Below, one piece after another: positions 20,993-31,306 of a DNA stretch of 64,000 bases. A program made the position numbers and the translations under genes. The notes beneath the pieces are model-generated. The model made no database searches and had not been told where the DNA came from. It saw only the letters and a program-made list of their open reading frames with translations. The stretch's first letter is position 1; every line of letters begins with the position of its first letter. This DNA is from Arachis hypogaea (Eukaryota > Streptophyta > Magnoliopsida > Fabales > Fabaceae): the NCBI RefSeq assembly GCF_003086295.3, contig NC_092039.1, forward strand, positions 94,942,561 through 95,006,560, given 5' to 3'.

Positions 20993-23866
20993 ATGTCAGG
21001 TATAGGAAGATCTTCTCCTATCATTTCTGAAATTAATCAAAGGACTCTTCGGAGAATAAGAAGAGTTGAAAGAGGGAAGTATATTGTTGGAGAAGAAGAA
21101 TCTGAGGAGGAATTCCAAGACATGGAAGGAGATACCGATCAACCAGGAGGAGAAGGAGCCAACAATAATCAACAACAGAGAAGAGTTTTGGCTTCATACA
21201 CATTTGCAAATGCTAGGCATTGTGGGAGTAGCATTCTTCCTCCCAATGTCAATGCAAACAATTTTGAACTCAAGCCACAACTCATCACTCTGGTTCAAAA
21301 CAATTGTTCTTTTGGAGGAGGGCCTTTGGAAGATCCAAATCAGCATCTGTCCACATTCTTAAGAATCTGTGACACAGTGAAGACAAATGGTGTGCCTCCA
21401 GATAGCTACAAGTTGCTACTCTTCCCATTCTCTCTCAGAGATAAAGCCACTCAATGGCTAGAGACCTTCCCAAAAGAAAGCATCAACACTTGGGATGACT
21501 TGGTGAGCAAGTTTCTTGCCAAATTCTACCCCCCTCAAAGAGTCCTAAGGTTGAAGACAGAGGTTCAAACATTCACTCAAATGGAGGCCGAGAACTTATA
21601 TGAAGCATGGGAAAGATATAAGGCTCTATTGAGGAAATGTCCACCAGAGATGTTCACTGAGTGGGACAAGTTACAGAACTTCTATGAAGGACTCACTCTT
21701 AAAGCTCAAGAAGCTCTTGATCACTCTGCCGGAGGCTCTCTACAACTCATGAAGACCACAGAGGAAGCTCAAAACCTCATTGAGATGGTGGCCAACAACC
21801 AATATTTCTTTGCTCATCAAAGACAACGCCAACCATCACAGAGAAGAGGAGTCATGGAGTTGGAAGGAGTTGATTCAATTCTAGCTCAAAACAAGATGAT
21901 GCAGCAGCAGATTCAACAACAATTTGAACAAATGGCTAAGAGAATTGATGGCTTGCAAGTGGCAGCAGTGAGCACCACAAGCCAACCTCCAACCACTTGG
22001 GTGCAAAGTGAAGAAACTCAAGAAGAGCAACAACAAGAGCAAGTCCAATACATGCACAACCAAAATCTTGGAACAAATGAAGTCTATGGTGATACCTACA
22101 ATCCATCTTGGAAGAACCATCCCAACCTTAGATGGGGAGACAACCATACTCAAAACCAACAACCATGGCAAAGAAACACAGGCCAAAACAATTGGAAAAA
22201 CACAAACCACAACCCCCAGCCAAACACTAACCAAAACTCATACAGAAAACCACAAAATAACTACCCAAATTATAACCAATACCCACCCAATAACCACCCA
22301 ACTAACCAAAACACTTATCTTCACCCATCAACACCCCAAAACCAACCCATCACACAAGACTCACAGAGAATCACCAATCTAGAGCTACTCATGGAGAAAC
22401 TAATGAAGAACCAAGAATTAACAACCAAGAATCAAGAAGCCTCCATGAAGAACCTAGAAAGGCAGATTGGACAAATCTCCAAAAAGATCTCTGTTGAGAA
22501 GCCATCAAGCTCACTACCTAGTGACACTATTCCCAACCCAAAGGAAGAATGCAAGGTTGTGCAATTAAGAAGTGGAAGAGTGTTAGTGGATGGCAACCAA
22601 GGAGCAACAAAGAAGCTTATGGAGAATGATACTAAGCCAACGAAGAATGATGAAACCATCAACAAAGACAAGATAAGCGAGAATGCTCCAGAAAAGCTCA
22701 CAGAGGACGACAACAGGCCACAAAATTTGAAGAAAGGAAAGAAAATCATGGAAGAACCAATTCCAAAACAGCATCAAGTGGAGAAAAGCTCAACACCACC
22801 ACTACCTTATCCACAAAGATTTCACAAGGAAACAAAGGATCAGCACTTCCACAAATTTCTTGAGACTTTCAAGAAATTGGAAATTAACATACCTTTGGCA
22901 GAGGCTTTGGAGCAAATGCCCCTGTATGCTAAATTTCTAAAGGAGCTCATCAACAAGAAAAGGGATTGGAATGAGAAGGAAACAGTGATGCTTAGTGAGG
23001 AATGTAGTGCACTCATTAAAAAGGGACTCCCTCCCAAACTTGAGGACCCTGGAGGTTTCTTCTTACCATGCACTATTGGAAACCTGTTCATTAACAAAGG
23101 GATGTGCGATCTAGGAGCAAGCATAAATCTAATCCCATATTCTTTAGTAAAAAAGCTTGGCATAGAGGAGGTGAAACCAACAGAGATGACTTTGGAATTG
23201 GTGGATCAATCAATAGTCTATCCTAAGGGGCTGATTGAGAACCTTTTGGTTAAAGTCGATAGGTTCATCTATCCAGCAGATTTTGTGATCCTGGATTCTT
23301 CAGAACAAGGAAGTGACTCCATAATACTTGGTCGACCATTTTTGGCCACTGCTAGAGCCATTGTGGACATAGAGCAAGGAGAGTTAACCCTTAGGATGCA
23401 TGAGGAGAGCATCATCCTGAAAGTCTTCCCAGAATTACAAAGGGATGAAGAAACAAGCAAAATGAGTAATGATCTCCTTCCAAAGCAATCAACTGAAAAG
23501 GAAGTGGAACAGAAAAACAAACAGAGGCAAGAAGAAAAGGGGATTCACAAGGAAGCAGGGGTGATCAGCAAAAAGAAAGGCATCACAACTCAAGGAACTG
23601 TCAAGAAAGGAGAATCAACAAGCAAGAAAAGGGTGAAGAGCAAGAAAAAGGCTCACAAAGGGTGGAAGAACAAGAAAATCCCAACTGAAGGATTCTTTAA
23701 AGGTGATAAGGTGCAATTAATATACGAACAGCAGGGAGCAGAAGATTATTACACTGTCAACCAAATTCTCTCTCTGGAGCATATGGAAATTGAGCATCAA
23801 AGCACTCAGAGAAAGCTGACAGTGAGAGGTGACAAGTTGAGACATCACCAACATCAACCACCTTAA
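20993..23866 (+). CDS. gag: RT-4 gag-protease protein ending in an integrase-like tail
   Basis: Forms the particle that packages element RNA and carries the protease that matures it. The frame is open from 20969, but I chose the ATG at 20993 (MSGIGRSS) because RT-7 and RT-8 Gag also begin with MSR; this gives 957 residues. Gag core about 91-270 (LLLFPFSLRDKATQWL, NLYEAWERYKALLRKCP, DHSAGGS); a Gln/Asn/Pro-rich stretch containing YNPSWKNHPN; protease about 690-810 with CDLGASINLI (Asp 706) and LGRPFLATA. No CCHC zinc knuckle is visible. RT, RNase H and integrase core are missing, yet residues about 900-957 (FFKGDKVQL, YYTVNQILS, LTVRGDKLRHH) resemble the C-terminus of RT-1 integrase ([27 protein letters not shown]), suggesting an in-frame internal deletion. 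No stop or frameshift. Confidence 0.92.
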   Translation: MSGIGRSSPIISEINQRTLRRIRRVERGKYIVGEEESEEEFQDMEGDTDQPGGEGANNNQQQRRVLASYTFANARHCGSSILPPNVNANNFELKPQLITLVQNNCSFGGGPLEDPNQHLSTFLRICDTVKTNGVPPDSYKLLLFPFSLRDKATQWLETFPKESINTWDDLVSKFLAKFYPPQRVLRLKTEVQTFTQMEAENLYEAWERYKALLRKCPPEMFTEWDKLQNFYEGLTLKAQEALDHSAGGSLQLMKTTEEAQNLIEMVANNQYFFAHQRQRQPSQRRGVMELEGVDSILAQNKMMQQQIQQQFEQMAKRIDGLQVAAVSTTSQPPTTWVQSEETQEEQQQEQVQYMHNQNLGTNEVYGDTYNPSWKNHPNLRWGDNHTQNQQPWQRNTGQNNWKNTNHNPQPNTNQNSYRKPQNNYPNYNQYPPNNHPTNQNTYLHPSTPQNQPITQDSQRITNLELLMEKLMKNQELTTKNQEASMKNLERQIGQISKKISVEKPSSSLPSDTIPNPKEECKVVQLRSGRVLVDGNQGATKKLMENDTKPTKNDETINKDKISENAPEKLTEDDNRPQNLKKGKKIMEEPIPKQHQVEKSSTPPLPYPQRFHKETKDQHFHKFLETFKKLEINIPLAEALEQMPLYAKFLKELINKKRDWNEKETVMLSEECSALIKKGLPPKLEDPGGFFLPCTIGNLFINKGMCDLGASINLIPYSLVKKLGIEEVKPTEMTLELVDQSIVYPKGLIENLLVKVDRFIYPADFVILDSSEQGSDSIILGRPFLATARAIVDIEQGELTLRMHEESIILKVFPELQRDEETSKMSNDLLPKQSTEKEVEQKNKQRQEEKGIHKEAGVISKKKGITTQGTVKKGESTSKKRVKSKKKAHKGWKNKKIPTEGFFKGDKVQLIYEQQGAEDYYTVNQILSLEHMEIEHQSTQRKLTVRGDKLRHHQHQPP

Positions 23867-23882
23867 AGGGAGGTTAATGTCA

Positions 23883-23925
23883 AGCTAATGACAATAAAAG
23901 AGCGCTTCATGGGAGGCAACCCATG
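23883..23925 (+). other. Conserved hairpin after the gag-protease stop of RT-4
   Basis: AGCTAATGACAATAAAAGAGCGCTT followed by CATGGG-AGGCAA-CCCATG (23908-23925), 16 bases after the stop codon. In RT-1 the same block follows integrase, so it keeps its place relative to the end of the first ORF even though pol is gone. Confidence 0.75.
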
Positions 23926-24963
23926 GTTTAAGAATTCTGTCTTCTCTTTTATTTAATAAGCTATGATTCCTCTAAATGTGGTTTTGAATTTTCATGCCTG
24001 GTAAATGCATATGTCATTTTGAAGCACATGGCAAACTTCTAAGTTTGGTGTTCCTTAAGGCACACCCAAGTTCAGTGCTTAAAGAAGAGGATTATCTTTT
24101 AGAGCATATGCATAAGTCTTTTGATAAAGCATGTGACCAAATACTAAGTTTGGTGTCCGCATATGCAACAAGGTTCAGAGGATCATTTTCCAAGCATAGA
24201 CTCAAAACCATACAGATAAGGGATCATACATCAATTTGTTTTAAAAATGCATCAATTGTGAGAACGGTTTGCATTGTTAAGCCATCCCCTTAATAAAAGA
24301 TAAGTTTGGTGTTCACCAACTTTAACATTTTATTTAGGGACACAATTGATCACAAAAAAAAAAATTTTCAATAACTATTAAACAAACCAAAACAATTTGT
24401 TCATTGTTGCAAATAGATCGCCACGGCCATATTATATTCTAAGCTAGCTGTTTTGATTCATGCAGGAAAAGAAGATTAAGACAAACACAAGGAGGGGCCA
24501 CGGCTAGGAGGAGCTAGGTGAGGGAGGTCACATGTGCCTAGGAGAACGCGTTCATTGGGAGCAGAATTTGCATGCATGCAACATTGGACACCGAAGTACA
24601 TGCAACCAATAGGAGGAGGATCCTCGTCAAGCCTCAACCATGCATGCAAGCCGTCCATCTCATGCATTCTTTGAATGAGCAAACTAATCTCAGCCCTTCA
24701 TGAACACTCACGGTCCCTTCCTCATTCATTCATTGTGGTTTTGTTGAAAAGCTTTGAAACATGGCCTATAAATAGCCGTTACACCAACACGGCATACACT
24801 TTCTTTTATTCAAGCCACTTTCACATTAAAACCATATTCTCTTCCACTTCCAAAACCAACATAATTTCCTTGCCTCACACATCAAAACCGAACCAAAATT
24901 CACCCCAAACACAACACATATTTCTTCTATTCTTACTTCCTATTCCTTTTCATTTCAATTTTA
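23926..24963 (+). other. RT-4 spacer between gag-PR and ORF2
   Basis: Noncoding, with AAGTTTGGTGT at 24041, 24146 and 24302. A GCTTGAGGACAAGC hairpin, present before ORF2 in RT-1, RT-3, RT-7 and RT-8, is missing here. Pyrimidine-rich sequence precedes the ORF2 start. No other gene seen. Confidence 0.6.
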
Positions 24964-26592
24964 ATGGCTTCTTCAAGCTCAAAAAGAAGGCCCGGGAAAG
25001 AACCTATGGTGACCGAACCTCCACAGTTTGATGCACGCAAGTTTAGATCCCAATTCCATGAAGGGAGATATCATAGGTTCATGGTGGCAAAGAATGTTAT
25101 CTATGAAAAAGGCCTTGATTTGAGGGAAGGAGAATACCCCATTATGAGGCAGATTACTAGAGAAAGAAGGTGGGAACTCTTGTGTGCTCCTCTGACTGAC
25201 ATCAGTGCAGTAATGATCAGGGAGTTCTATGCAAATGCTGCCAAAGAAAACAAAAATAGTGCTCCTTACACAAGCTATGTCAGAGGGGTTGAAGTGAGTT
25301 TTAGCCCAGCTGCCATCACAAGAGCTCTCAAGTTGAGAACCATAACCTATCCAGAGCTTAGTTATGAGGATAGATTGCAACGGGAGAATAATCCTGATGA
25401 GATCCTGCAAGGGATATGCATGGAAAATACAGATTGGGAAAGAGATTCAAAGGGGGTTCCAAGTCACATAAGGAGGATAAATCTTACTCCTGTGGCTAAA
25501 GGATGGTTTGAAATAGTGAGGAGATCTATCCTTCCTACTGGAAATGCCTCTTGGGTCACAATCAAAAAAGCTCTCTTGACACACTGCATCTTGCATGGGG
25601 GTGAGATCAATGTTGCACAACTCATAGCCGACAGCATTCAAGAAATGGCCGATAGCACAAGCAAGTCAAAAGGCCTTGGACATCCAAGCACCATCCAAAG
25701 GCTATGTAACAGAGCTAATGTCATTTTTGAAGATGAGGACACAACAAAAGTGAAGGTAGGAAAAGGAATTACCAAGAAGAGCATGGAGGGAATTAATGAA
25801 GAAGAAGATCAAGAAGGGGTAGTAGCTCCTAGACAAAGGAGAGCACAAAGAGAGGAAGGACGAAATCAAGCTTATGATGCCATTGATATGAGCCAATTGC
25901 AAAGATCAATTGATGAATTATCTCAGCAGCTCATGCAGGCTCAACAAGGTCAAAACCAACTTATGCAGGCCGAACAAGGCCAAAATCAAGAGGGCCAAGA
26001 GAAATATCTAGAGCCCCATTCTGAATTCATGGAGCAATTCTTGAAAGAAAAAGAAGAACGAGAAGCTTGGCAGCATCAAATGGAGGAGAAACAAGAGAGA
26101 TGGCAACAACAAATGATGACTCAGCAGCAAGAATTTCAAGCACAGATCCTTGAAGGGCAAAAAGAGCAATACAAAGAATTCAAGGAATCATATGATAAGC
26201 TGTATTTTAGTCAAGCTAAAGCAGAGGAGTATAGTCACAACCTGTATCAATGGAAGAATGTTCATCATACCTTGGGAGAAGTTAGACACGTACAAAGAAT
26301 GGAGTATGATGAAAACATGCAAGCAAGGTTGGAGTACTTGACCCACAATTTGCCAACACTCAATCCTGAGATCAAGCCATTTGAGCAATGCCCTGAATTC
26401 TTAGCCAAGCAACAAGCAAAATCTCGTCAATACACTGAGTCAACCTTTAACACATTGGAAACTTTTGGGCTCAAAGGACTCATAGATTCTGTTTGGGCTA
26501 GAAGATGTCCTAGTGAAGAGATCCGAGACTACTCCAAGACAGGGAAAAGAAAGAAGAAGAAGGGAGAATCAAGCAGCAGCCATGACCATTAG
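24964..26592 (+). CDS. RT-4 ORF2: intact plant retroelement second protein, 542 aa
   Basis: Starts MASSSSKRR. The N-terminal 280 residues contain the conserved blocks RRWELL, YVRGVEVSFSP, GWFEIVRRS, LTHCILHGGEINV and GHPSTIQRLC, shared with ORF2 of RT-1, RT-7 and RT-8 and belonging, as I remember it, to the putative plant transposon protein family (PF20167). Residues about 300-420 are Gln/Glu-rich with a likely coiled coil (EEREAWQHQMEEKQERWQQQ) and the C-terminus is basic (KRKKKKGE), possibly for nucleic-acid binding or nuclear entry. There is no signal peptide or membrane segment, which argues against an envelope role although the position matches the env-like gene of other Athila elements. 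It is unbroken although pol has been lost. Function unknown. Confidence 0.88.
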   Translation: MASSSSKRRPGKEPMVTEPPQFDARKFRSQFHEGRYHRFMVAKNVIYEKGLDLREGEYPIMRQITRERRWELLCAPLTDISAVMIREFYANAAKENKNSAPYTSYVRGVEVSFSPAAITRALKLRTITYPELSYEDRLQRENNPDEILQGICMENTDWERDSKGVPSHIRRINLTPVAKGWFEIVRRSILPTGNASWVTIKKALLTHCILHGGEINVAQLIADSIQEMADSTSKSKGLGHPSTIQRLCNRANVIFEDEDTTKVKVGKGITKKSMEGINEEEDQEGVVAPRQRRAQREEGRNQAYDAIDMSQLQRSIDELSQQLMQAQQGQNQLMQAEQGQNQEGQEKYLEPHSEFMEQFLKEKEEREAWQHQMEEKQERWQQQMMTQQQEFQAQILEGQKEQYKEFKESYDKLYFSQAKAEEYSHNLYQWKNVHHTLGEVRHVQRMEYDENMQARLEYLTHNLPTLNPEIKPFEQCPEFLAKQQAKSRQYTESTFNTLETFGLKGLIDSVWARRCPSEEIRDYSKTGKRKKKKGESSSSHDH

Positions 26593-27626
26593 AAGGTGGC
26601 AAAGTTCTTTCGTACTTCCTCTTTCATGTCTCTAATAAGGAGATGCATGTCTGAAACATGATATGCCTCCATCATTTGTTTCTTTTACTTTATGCATTTC
26701 CTGTTCTTTGCTTTTCATTCTAGTTAGTTAATAATTAGCTAGAAAAATGATAAGTCTGCATAATGCTTGTATCCATCACTTAGCTTTAAATATTGCTTTG
26801 TTTCCCATATGCCTAAATAAGAGAGTTTGGTTTGAATTGAAAAGTAAAATATCCAATGTTGCTTGAAGTATGAATGGAAGTTGGTGGTGGCATATGTGTT
26901 TGATTAGATGCATGACTCATGAAATAATTGTTGCATAATATCATTCTCATTCAATTATGAGTTAGCTTGCTATTATAAAAACTCCTATCAATAATGAGAA
27001 AGCCCTTGGTAACAAAAACAGAAAGAAAAAGGAAAGAAAAAGCCAAAGTGGCAAGAAAAACAAAGAATAAAGGTTGGACACCAATGGCTTGAACCTTAGG
27101 ACAAATGTCTGTGGTGTTCTTGTACTGAGATCTGCTTGGATGAGTAAATTCTAAGGGGTATTTTGAAACCCGGTCACTTAGATCAACTGATTTGGGATGG
27201 CCAATTGAAAATCCACAATAAAGAGCAACTTAGATACAAAGCACTTAGTGATCCAAAGAGATGCTGGGCATCAATGATCCTAGGAAGAATTAGTGAGCTA
27301 AGTGTCTGTGGTGGAAAGATGTTGAGCAAAAAGAAAAGAAAATAAAGCCAAAGGCTATGCTGCATCATTTGACACCCAACCTATAAAAGAATAATAAGCA
27401 TGTTTAAGCTTTGTAAGCCAAGAAAAGTTAGCAAGGGAATGAGTAAAAAGTGAGTCTTATAACAGCAAGTTTAGCAAACCTTTGATGCAAAATATGTATT
27501 GTGCAGCAGCAACAATAAATGAGTTGTCATTGTCTGCATAAAAGCCCCATAGATCAAGTTCTGCTATCTGCATAATAAGGATATGCATTCTTTTCTTATT
27601 CATTTCATTTACTCTTAGTTTTGATG
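26593..27626 (+). other. RT-4 3' noncoding region
   Basis: No gene. Shares short blocks with RT-1 after ORF2 (GATGCATGTCTGAAA near 26641, AATGTCTGTGGTG near 27105, AAAGAGATGCTGGGCATCA near 27256). Confidence 0.55.
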
Positions 27627-27663
27627 CTTGCTTGGGGACAAGCAAGGTTTAAGTTTGGTGTTG
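27627..27663 (+). other. Hairpin and priming region at the 3' LTR of RT-4
   Basis: CTTGCTTG-GGGA-CAAGCAAG (27627-27646), an eight-pair stem, then AAGTTTGGTGTTG (27651-27663) abutting the LTR at 27664. Confidence 0.75.
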
Positions 27664-29755
27664 TGATGACAAGTCATCATATACCCATTTTTCAAGCTAA
27701 TTTCATTTGTTTTGTTAGCATTTATGCACTTTCTTGCATCCTAAGTAAGTGATTTGGAGTAAAAATGCATAACTTCCTTAAATCAAGCAACCACCATGAA
27801 TTTAATGTTAAATCATGAGGATTAAGCTAATTTTAATTGCATTTTAAGTGATTTATAAGCCTCTTGAATTTAGTGATACTTTGAGTGGTTGTTTGGTTTA
27901 TTATAGGTGAAGAAAAGAAAAGAAAATGAAAAGCGTGGCCTAAGAAGCGTAACACAAGAAAAGGAAAGCGTGGCCAAAGAGGAGAGAAGCGTGCCACATT
28001 GCAATGGGAGAAGCAGCATTGCCCTCCACAAGGGCAGAATGCCCTCTAGGAGGGCAGCACTAAGTGACCAAGCCAAGGAAGGCAACCCTGCCCTGCCCAC
28101 TCTAAGGGCAGAGCACAAAATGGTGCCTTAGAGCCAAGAGAAGCAAACTCTGCCCTGCCCTTGTGGAGAGCAGAATCGGGCATCTCAAGGAAAGAAATCA
28201 AGAAAAAAAGGTCACCCATGCATGCCACAAGGTTCGAACAAAGAACCATGAGGAATCCAAGCCTTGAGACCCACTACTGTGCCAAGAAGCCAAAAAATAA
28301 AATAGCGTGTTTGCACTCTCCCAGGTTCGAACCCGAGACGTGAAGGAAGGAACCTTGCCCTGCCCTTGGCGCGGGCAGGGCAGAAATTGGAATGGCGCAC
28401 CAACTTTGCCCCCTGGCAACACCAACCGCACGCACAACGCCCCCTGGCGCACCAAAGCTTTCCTGCCCTGCCCTTGGCGCGGGCAGGGCAGCGTCCCACG
28501 CACCAATGCGCATCCTGGCACACCAAATTTCTTCCTGGCAGCACCATCCGCACACACGCCTCGACCCTGGCGCACCAAACTTTCCCGCCCTGCCCTTGCC
28601 GCGGGCAGGGCAGCCTCTGGCGCACCAAACTCGTGCCAAACGCGCACCACGCAGCACCAATTTGCACCAAGGCCGCACCAAGTTTGTGCACCATGCATCA
28701 ATTCTCTGCCCTGCCCTCCATAAGGGCAGGGCAGCCTCCTGGGAGTGGTTTTTGGGCCAAAATTCAAATTAAAAATTCATTTGAATTCATTTCTTCACCA
28801 ATTCAAAAGCCCATCCAAATCCCATTATCCAAGAATAGAAAGTGTATAAATAGGAGTTAGTTTGATGTAATTAGGACCTTTTTTAGCTACCTTTACTTTG
28901 AGCTTTGAATTTTCACTTTCATTGGGAGCTTTTGAATTTCATTGTCTTTGAGCTTTCTTGAGAGATTTGTCCGAGCACCAAGAGGATCAAGGGAGAATTG
29001 ATTGATCTCCTTCCTCATTCTCACTTGGGCAATTCTACTCTTCTGTTTTCTGAGTATTGGGTGTGTGAAATTGGGGAAATTCTGTCCCAATTCCCATTCA
29101 AGCTCTTTGCACTTTGTTTTCTGCAAAATTGAATTCCAATTCTGTTCTTCTATTACTTCTTCTTTAATTTTCTGTCAATTGCTTAGTTAATTCAGATCTG
29201 GGAAGGAAATTGGGTTTTAGGCTCTGCTACCTAAGCCCTTGGGATCCTGAGATCATAATTCATTTTGGGTTCTTCTGTGAACCATTGCTGCATTTAATTT
29301 TCTTTCTGTTTGAATGCTATTTGCTTCTGATTTACTTTTTGCTCAAGCATTTGCTGAAATTTATTTCTTAGATCTTGCAATCCCATTCCTCAATTCCCTT
29401 TTATATTCAAGCCATTTATCTTTCTTGCCCTTTAAGTTATTGCAATTTAAGTTTCTTGCACTTTAAGTTTCAGTCATTTACTTTCTTGTTCTTTAAGTTT
29501 CTGCAATTTTACTTTTCTGTTCTTTATTTTACTGCATTTCCCCCTTCCCCCTTTACTTTTACTGTCATTTACTTCCTGTTAAACACAAATCACTCAACCA
29601 AAACTTGATTCGCTTGACTAAATCACCCACTAAACTAAAATTGCTCAATCCTTCAATCCCTGTGGGATCGACCTCACTCATGTGAGTTATTATTAGTTGA
29701 TGCGACCCGGTACACTTGCCGGTGAGTTTTGTGTTGGATCGTTTTCCACACATCA
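27664..29755 (+). repeat. RT-4 3' LTR, 2092 bp
   Basis: Same length and ends as the 5' LTR, every landmark offset by 8974 bp. Differences are single-base; several are C/T or G/A changes in CpG context. In one dyad the loop changed from TTGGCGC to TTGCCGC near 28595. U5 hairpin at 29673-29686. Confidence 0.93.
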
Positions 29756-29760
29756 CCTTG
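29756..29760 (+). repeat. Target site duplication of RT-4, right (CCTTG)
   Basis: CCTTG immediately after the LTR terminus CCACACATCA; it matches 18685-18689. Confidence 0.9.
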
Positions 29761-30454
29761 CTTTCGAAAATTTTGGAGGGAAAACACCAAGGAACACCAA
29801 ACTTAAAAAGTTTAAGATCAAAATATAAAGATGACTCAAGAACACTTTGAAGATTCACAAGAACGACAAGAACAAAAGAAAGAACACCAAACTTAAAATT
29901 TTTTTTAAAAACCAAATTAAGTTTCGAAAATTAAAGAAAACTAACAAGAGAACACCAAACTTAAAGTTTGGCACAAGATTTAATCAAAGAAAAATTTATT
30001 TTTGAAAAGTTTTAAAAAGAAGATACCCAATTGCCAAGAACATATGCCAATGCTCTAGCCAACTGAGCTATAAATTTAACGTATTTTAAAAAATAATTAT
30101 TTTTTTAAAAACTAAAAATTTGAAAAAGCACAACAAAAACAAAAAAAGACACAAAACAAGACAAACCAAATATCAAACAAGAAAAATTGACAAGAACAAT
30201 TTGAAGATCAAGGAAAAACAAGAACACGCAATTCAAAAAATTGAGAGACAAAGAAAAGCATGTAATTGACACCAAACTTAGAACATGACACTAAACTCAT
30301 AAAAAAATGAAAATTCAATTAAAGAAAAATAATATTTTTGAAAATTTTTTAAAAGGAATAATATAAGATGCAATCCTAGTGACTCTAAACCAAAAAGACA
30401 AATTTTTCCTAATCTAAGTAACAAGAATCACCGTCAGTTGTTCAAACTCAAACA
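29761..30454 (-). other. RT-3 leader between primer site and RT-4 insertion
   Basis: AT-rich, no gene. Minus-strand AAGTTTGGTGT occurs at 29794-29804, 29884-29894, 29952-29962 and 30269-30279. Confidence 0.65.
30044..30073 (-). other. tRNA-like D-arm and A-box
   Basis: On the minus strand TATAGCTCAGTTGGCTAGAGC has the A-box pattern TAGCTCAGTTGG and a GCTC...GAGC stem like a tRNA D-arm. The rest does not fold as a tRNA: no pairing anticodon arm and no T-arm. It is a fragment or chance match, not a tRNA gene. Confidence 0.4.
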
Positions 30455-30473
30455 ATCCCCGGCAACGGTGCCA
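30455..30473 (-). promoter_or_regulatory. Primer binding site of RT-3, tRNA-Asp, one mismatch
   Basis: Minus strand TGGCACCGTTGCCGGGGAT; one C-to-T-type difference from the RT-4 and RT-8 sites. Confidence 0.85.
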
Positions 30474-30479
30474 AAAACA

Positions 30480-31306
30480 TAGTGCACGAAATTGCAATCA
30501 CACTTTTGTAATCCGCACAACTAACCAGCAAGTGCACTGGGTCGTCCAAGTAATACCTTACGTGAGTAAGGGTCGAATCCCACAGAGATTGTTGGCTTGA
30601 AGCAAGCTATGGTTATCTTATTAATCTTAGTCAGGATACCAATTATAGTTATCAATTGACTTGCAAATAAACAAGAGAGCATGGATTAAATAATACTTAT
30701 TATGCAGTAATGGAGAATATGTTGGAGTTTTGGAGATGCTTTGTCTTCTGAATTCCTGCAACATAATGCTTTCTCACTTTCATAAATGCAAGGCTCCTTC
30801 CATGGCAAGCTGTATGTAGGGCATCACCGTTGTCAATGGCTACTTCCCATCCTCTCAGTGAAAATGGTCCAAATACTCTGTCACAGCACGACTAATCATC
30901 TGTCGGTTCTCGATCATGTCGGAATAAGATCCCTTGATCCTTTTGCGTCTGTTACTACGCCCAACACTCGCGAGTTTGAAGCTCGTCACAGTCATCCAAT
31001 CCCAGAATCCTACTCGAAATACCACATACAACATTTAGACTTTCTGGATTCTCAAGGATGCTGCCAATGGATTCTAACTTATACCACGAAGATTCTAATT
31101 AAGGAATCTAAGAGATACTCATTCAACCTAATGTAGAACGGAGGTGGTTGTCAGGCACACGTTCATGGATTGAGAAAGGTGATGAGTGTCACGGATCATC
31201 ACCTTCTTCATAGTGAAGCGCGAATGAACATATTAGATAGGAACAAGCGTGTTTGAATGGAAAACAGAAATAATTGCATTAAGTCATCGAGACGCTGCAG
31301 AGCTCC
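30480..31306 (-). repeat. RT-3 5' LTR, U5-side piece
   Basis: Begins on the plus strand TAGTGCACGAAATTG (expected TGGTG), six bases from the primer site, and is interrupted at 31306 by LTR-5. The U5 hairpin CCTTAC...GTAAGG lies at 30556-30571. Its last five bases GCTCC are the target site of LTR-5. Confidence 0.85.

Larger units (their letters stand above)
18690..29755 (+). mobile_element. RT-4: complete pol-less Athila-like element, 11,066 bp
   Basis: Two 2092-bp LTRs, a CCTTG target duplication, a tRNA-Asp primer site, an intact gag-protease ORF, the conserved hairpin, an intact ORF2 and the hairpin-AAGTTTGGTGTTG module next to the 3' LTR. RT, RNase H and the integrase core are absent. The LTRs differ at about 17 sites by my eye (about 0.8 percent) with no net length difference, so insertion into RT-3 is recent. 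It must have used polymerase and integrase in trans. Confidence 0.93.

Noticed and set aside
24964..26592. ORF2 as a retroviral-type envelope protein
   Set aside because: No signal peptide, membrane segment, glycosylated ectodomain or Cys pattern; instead Gln-rich coiled coil and basic tail.
30044..30073. A tRNA gene
   Set aside because: Only the D-arm half is tRNA-like; no anticodon stem, T-arm or acceptor pairing.
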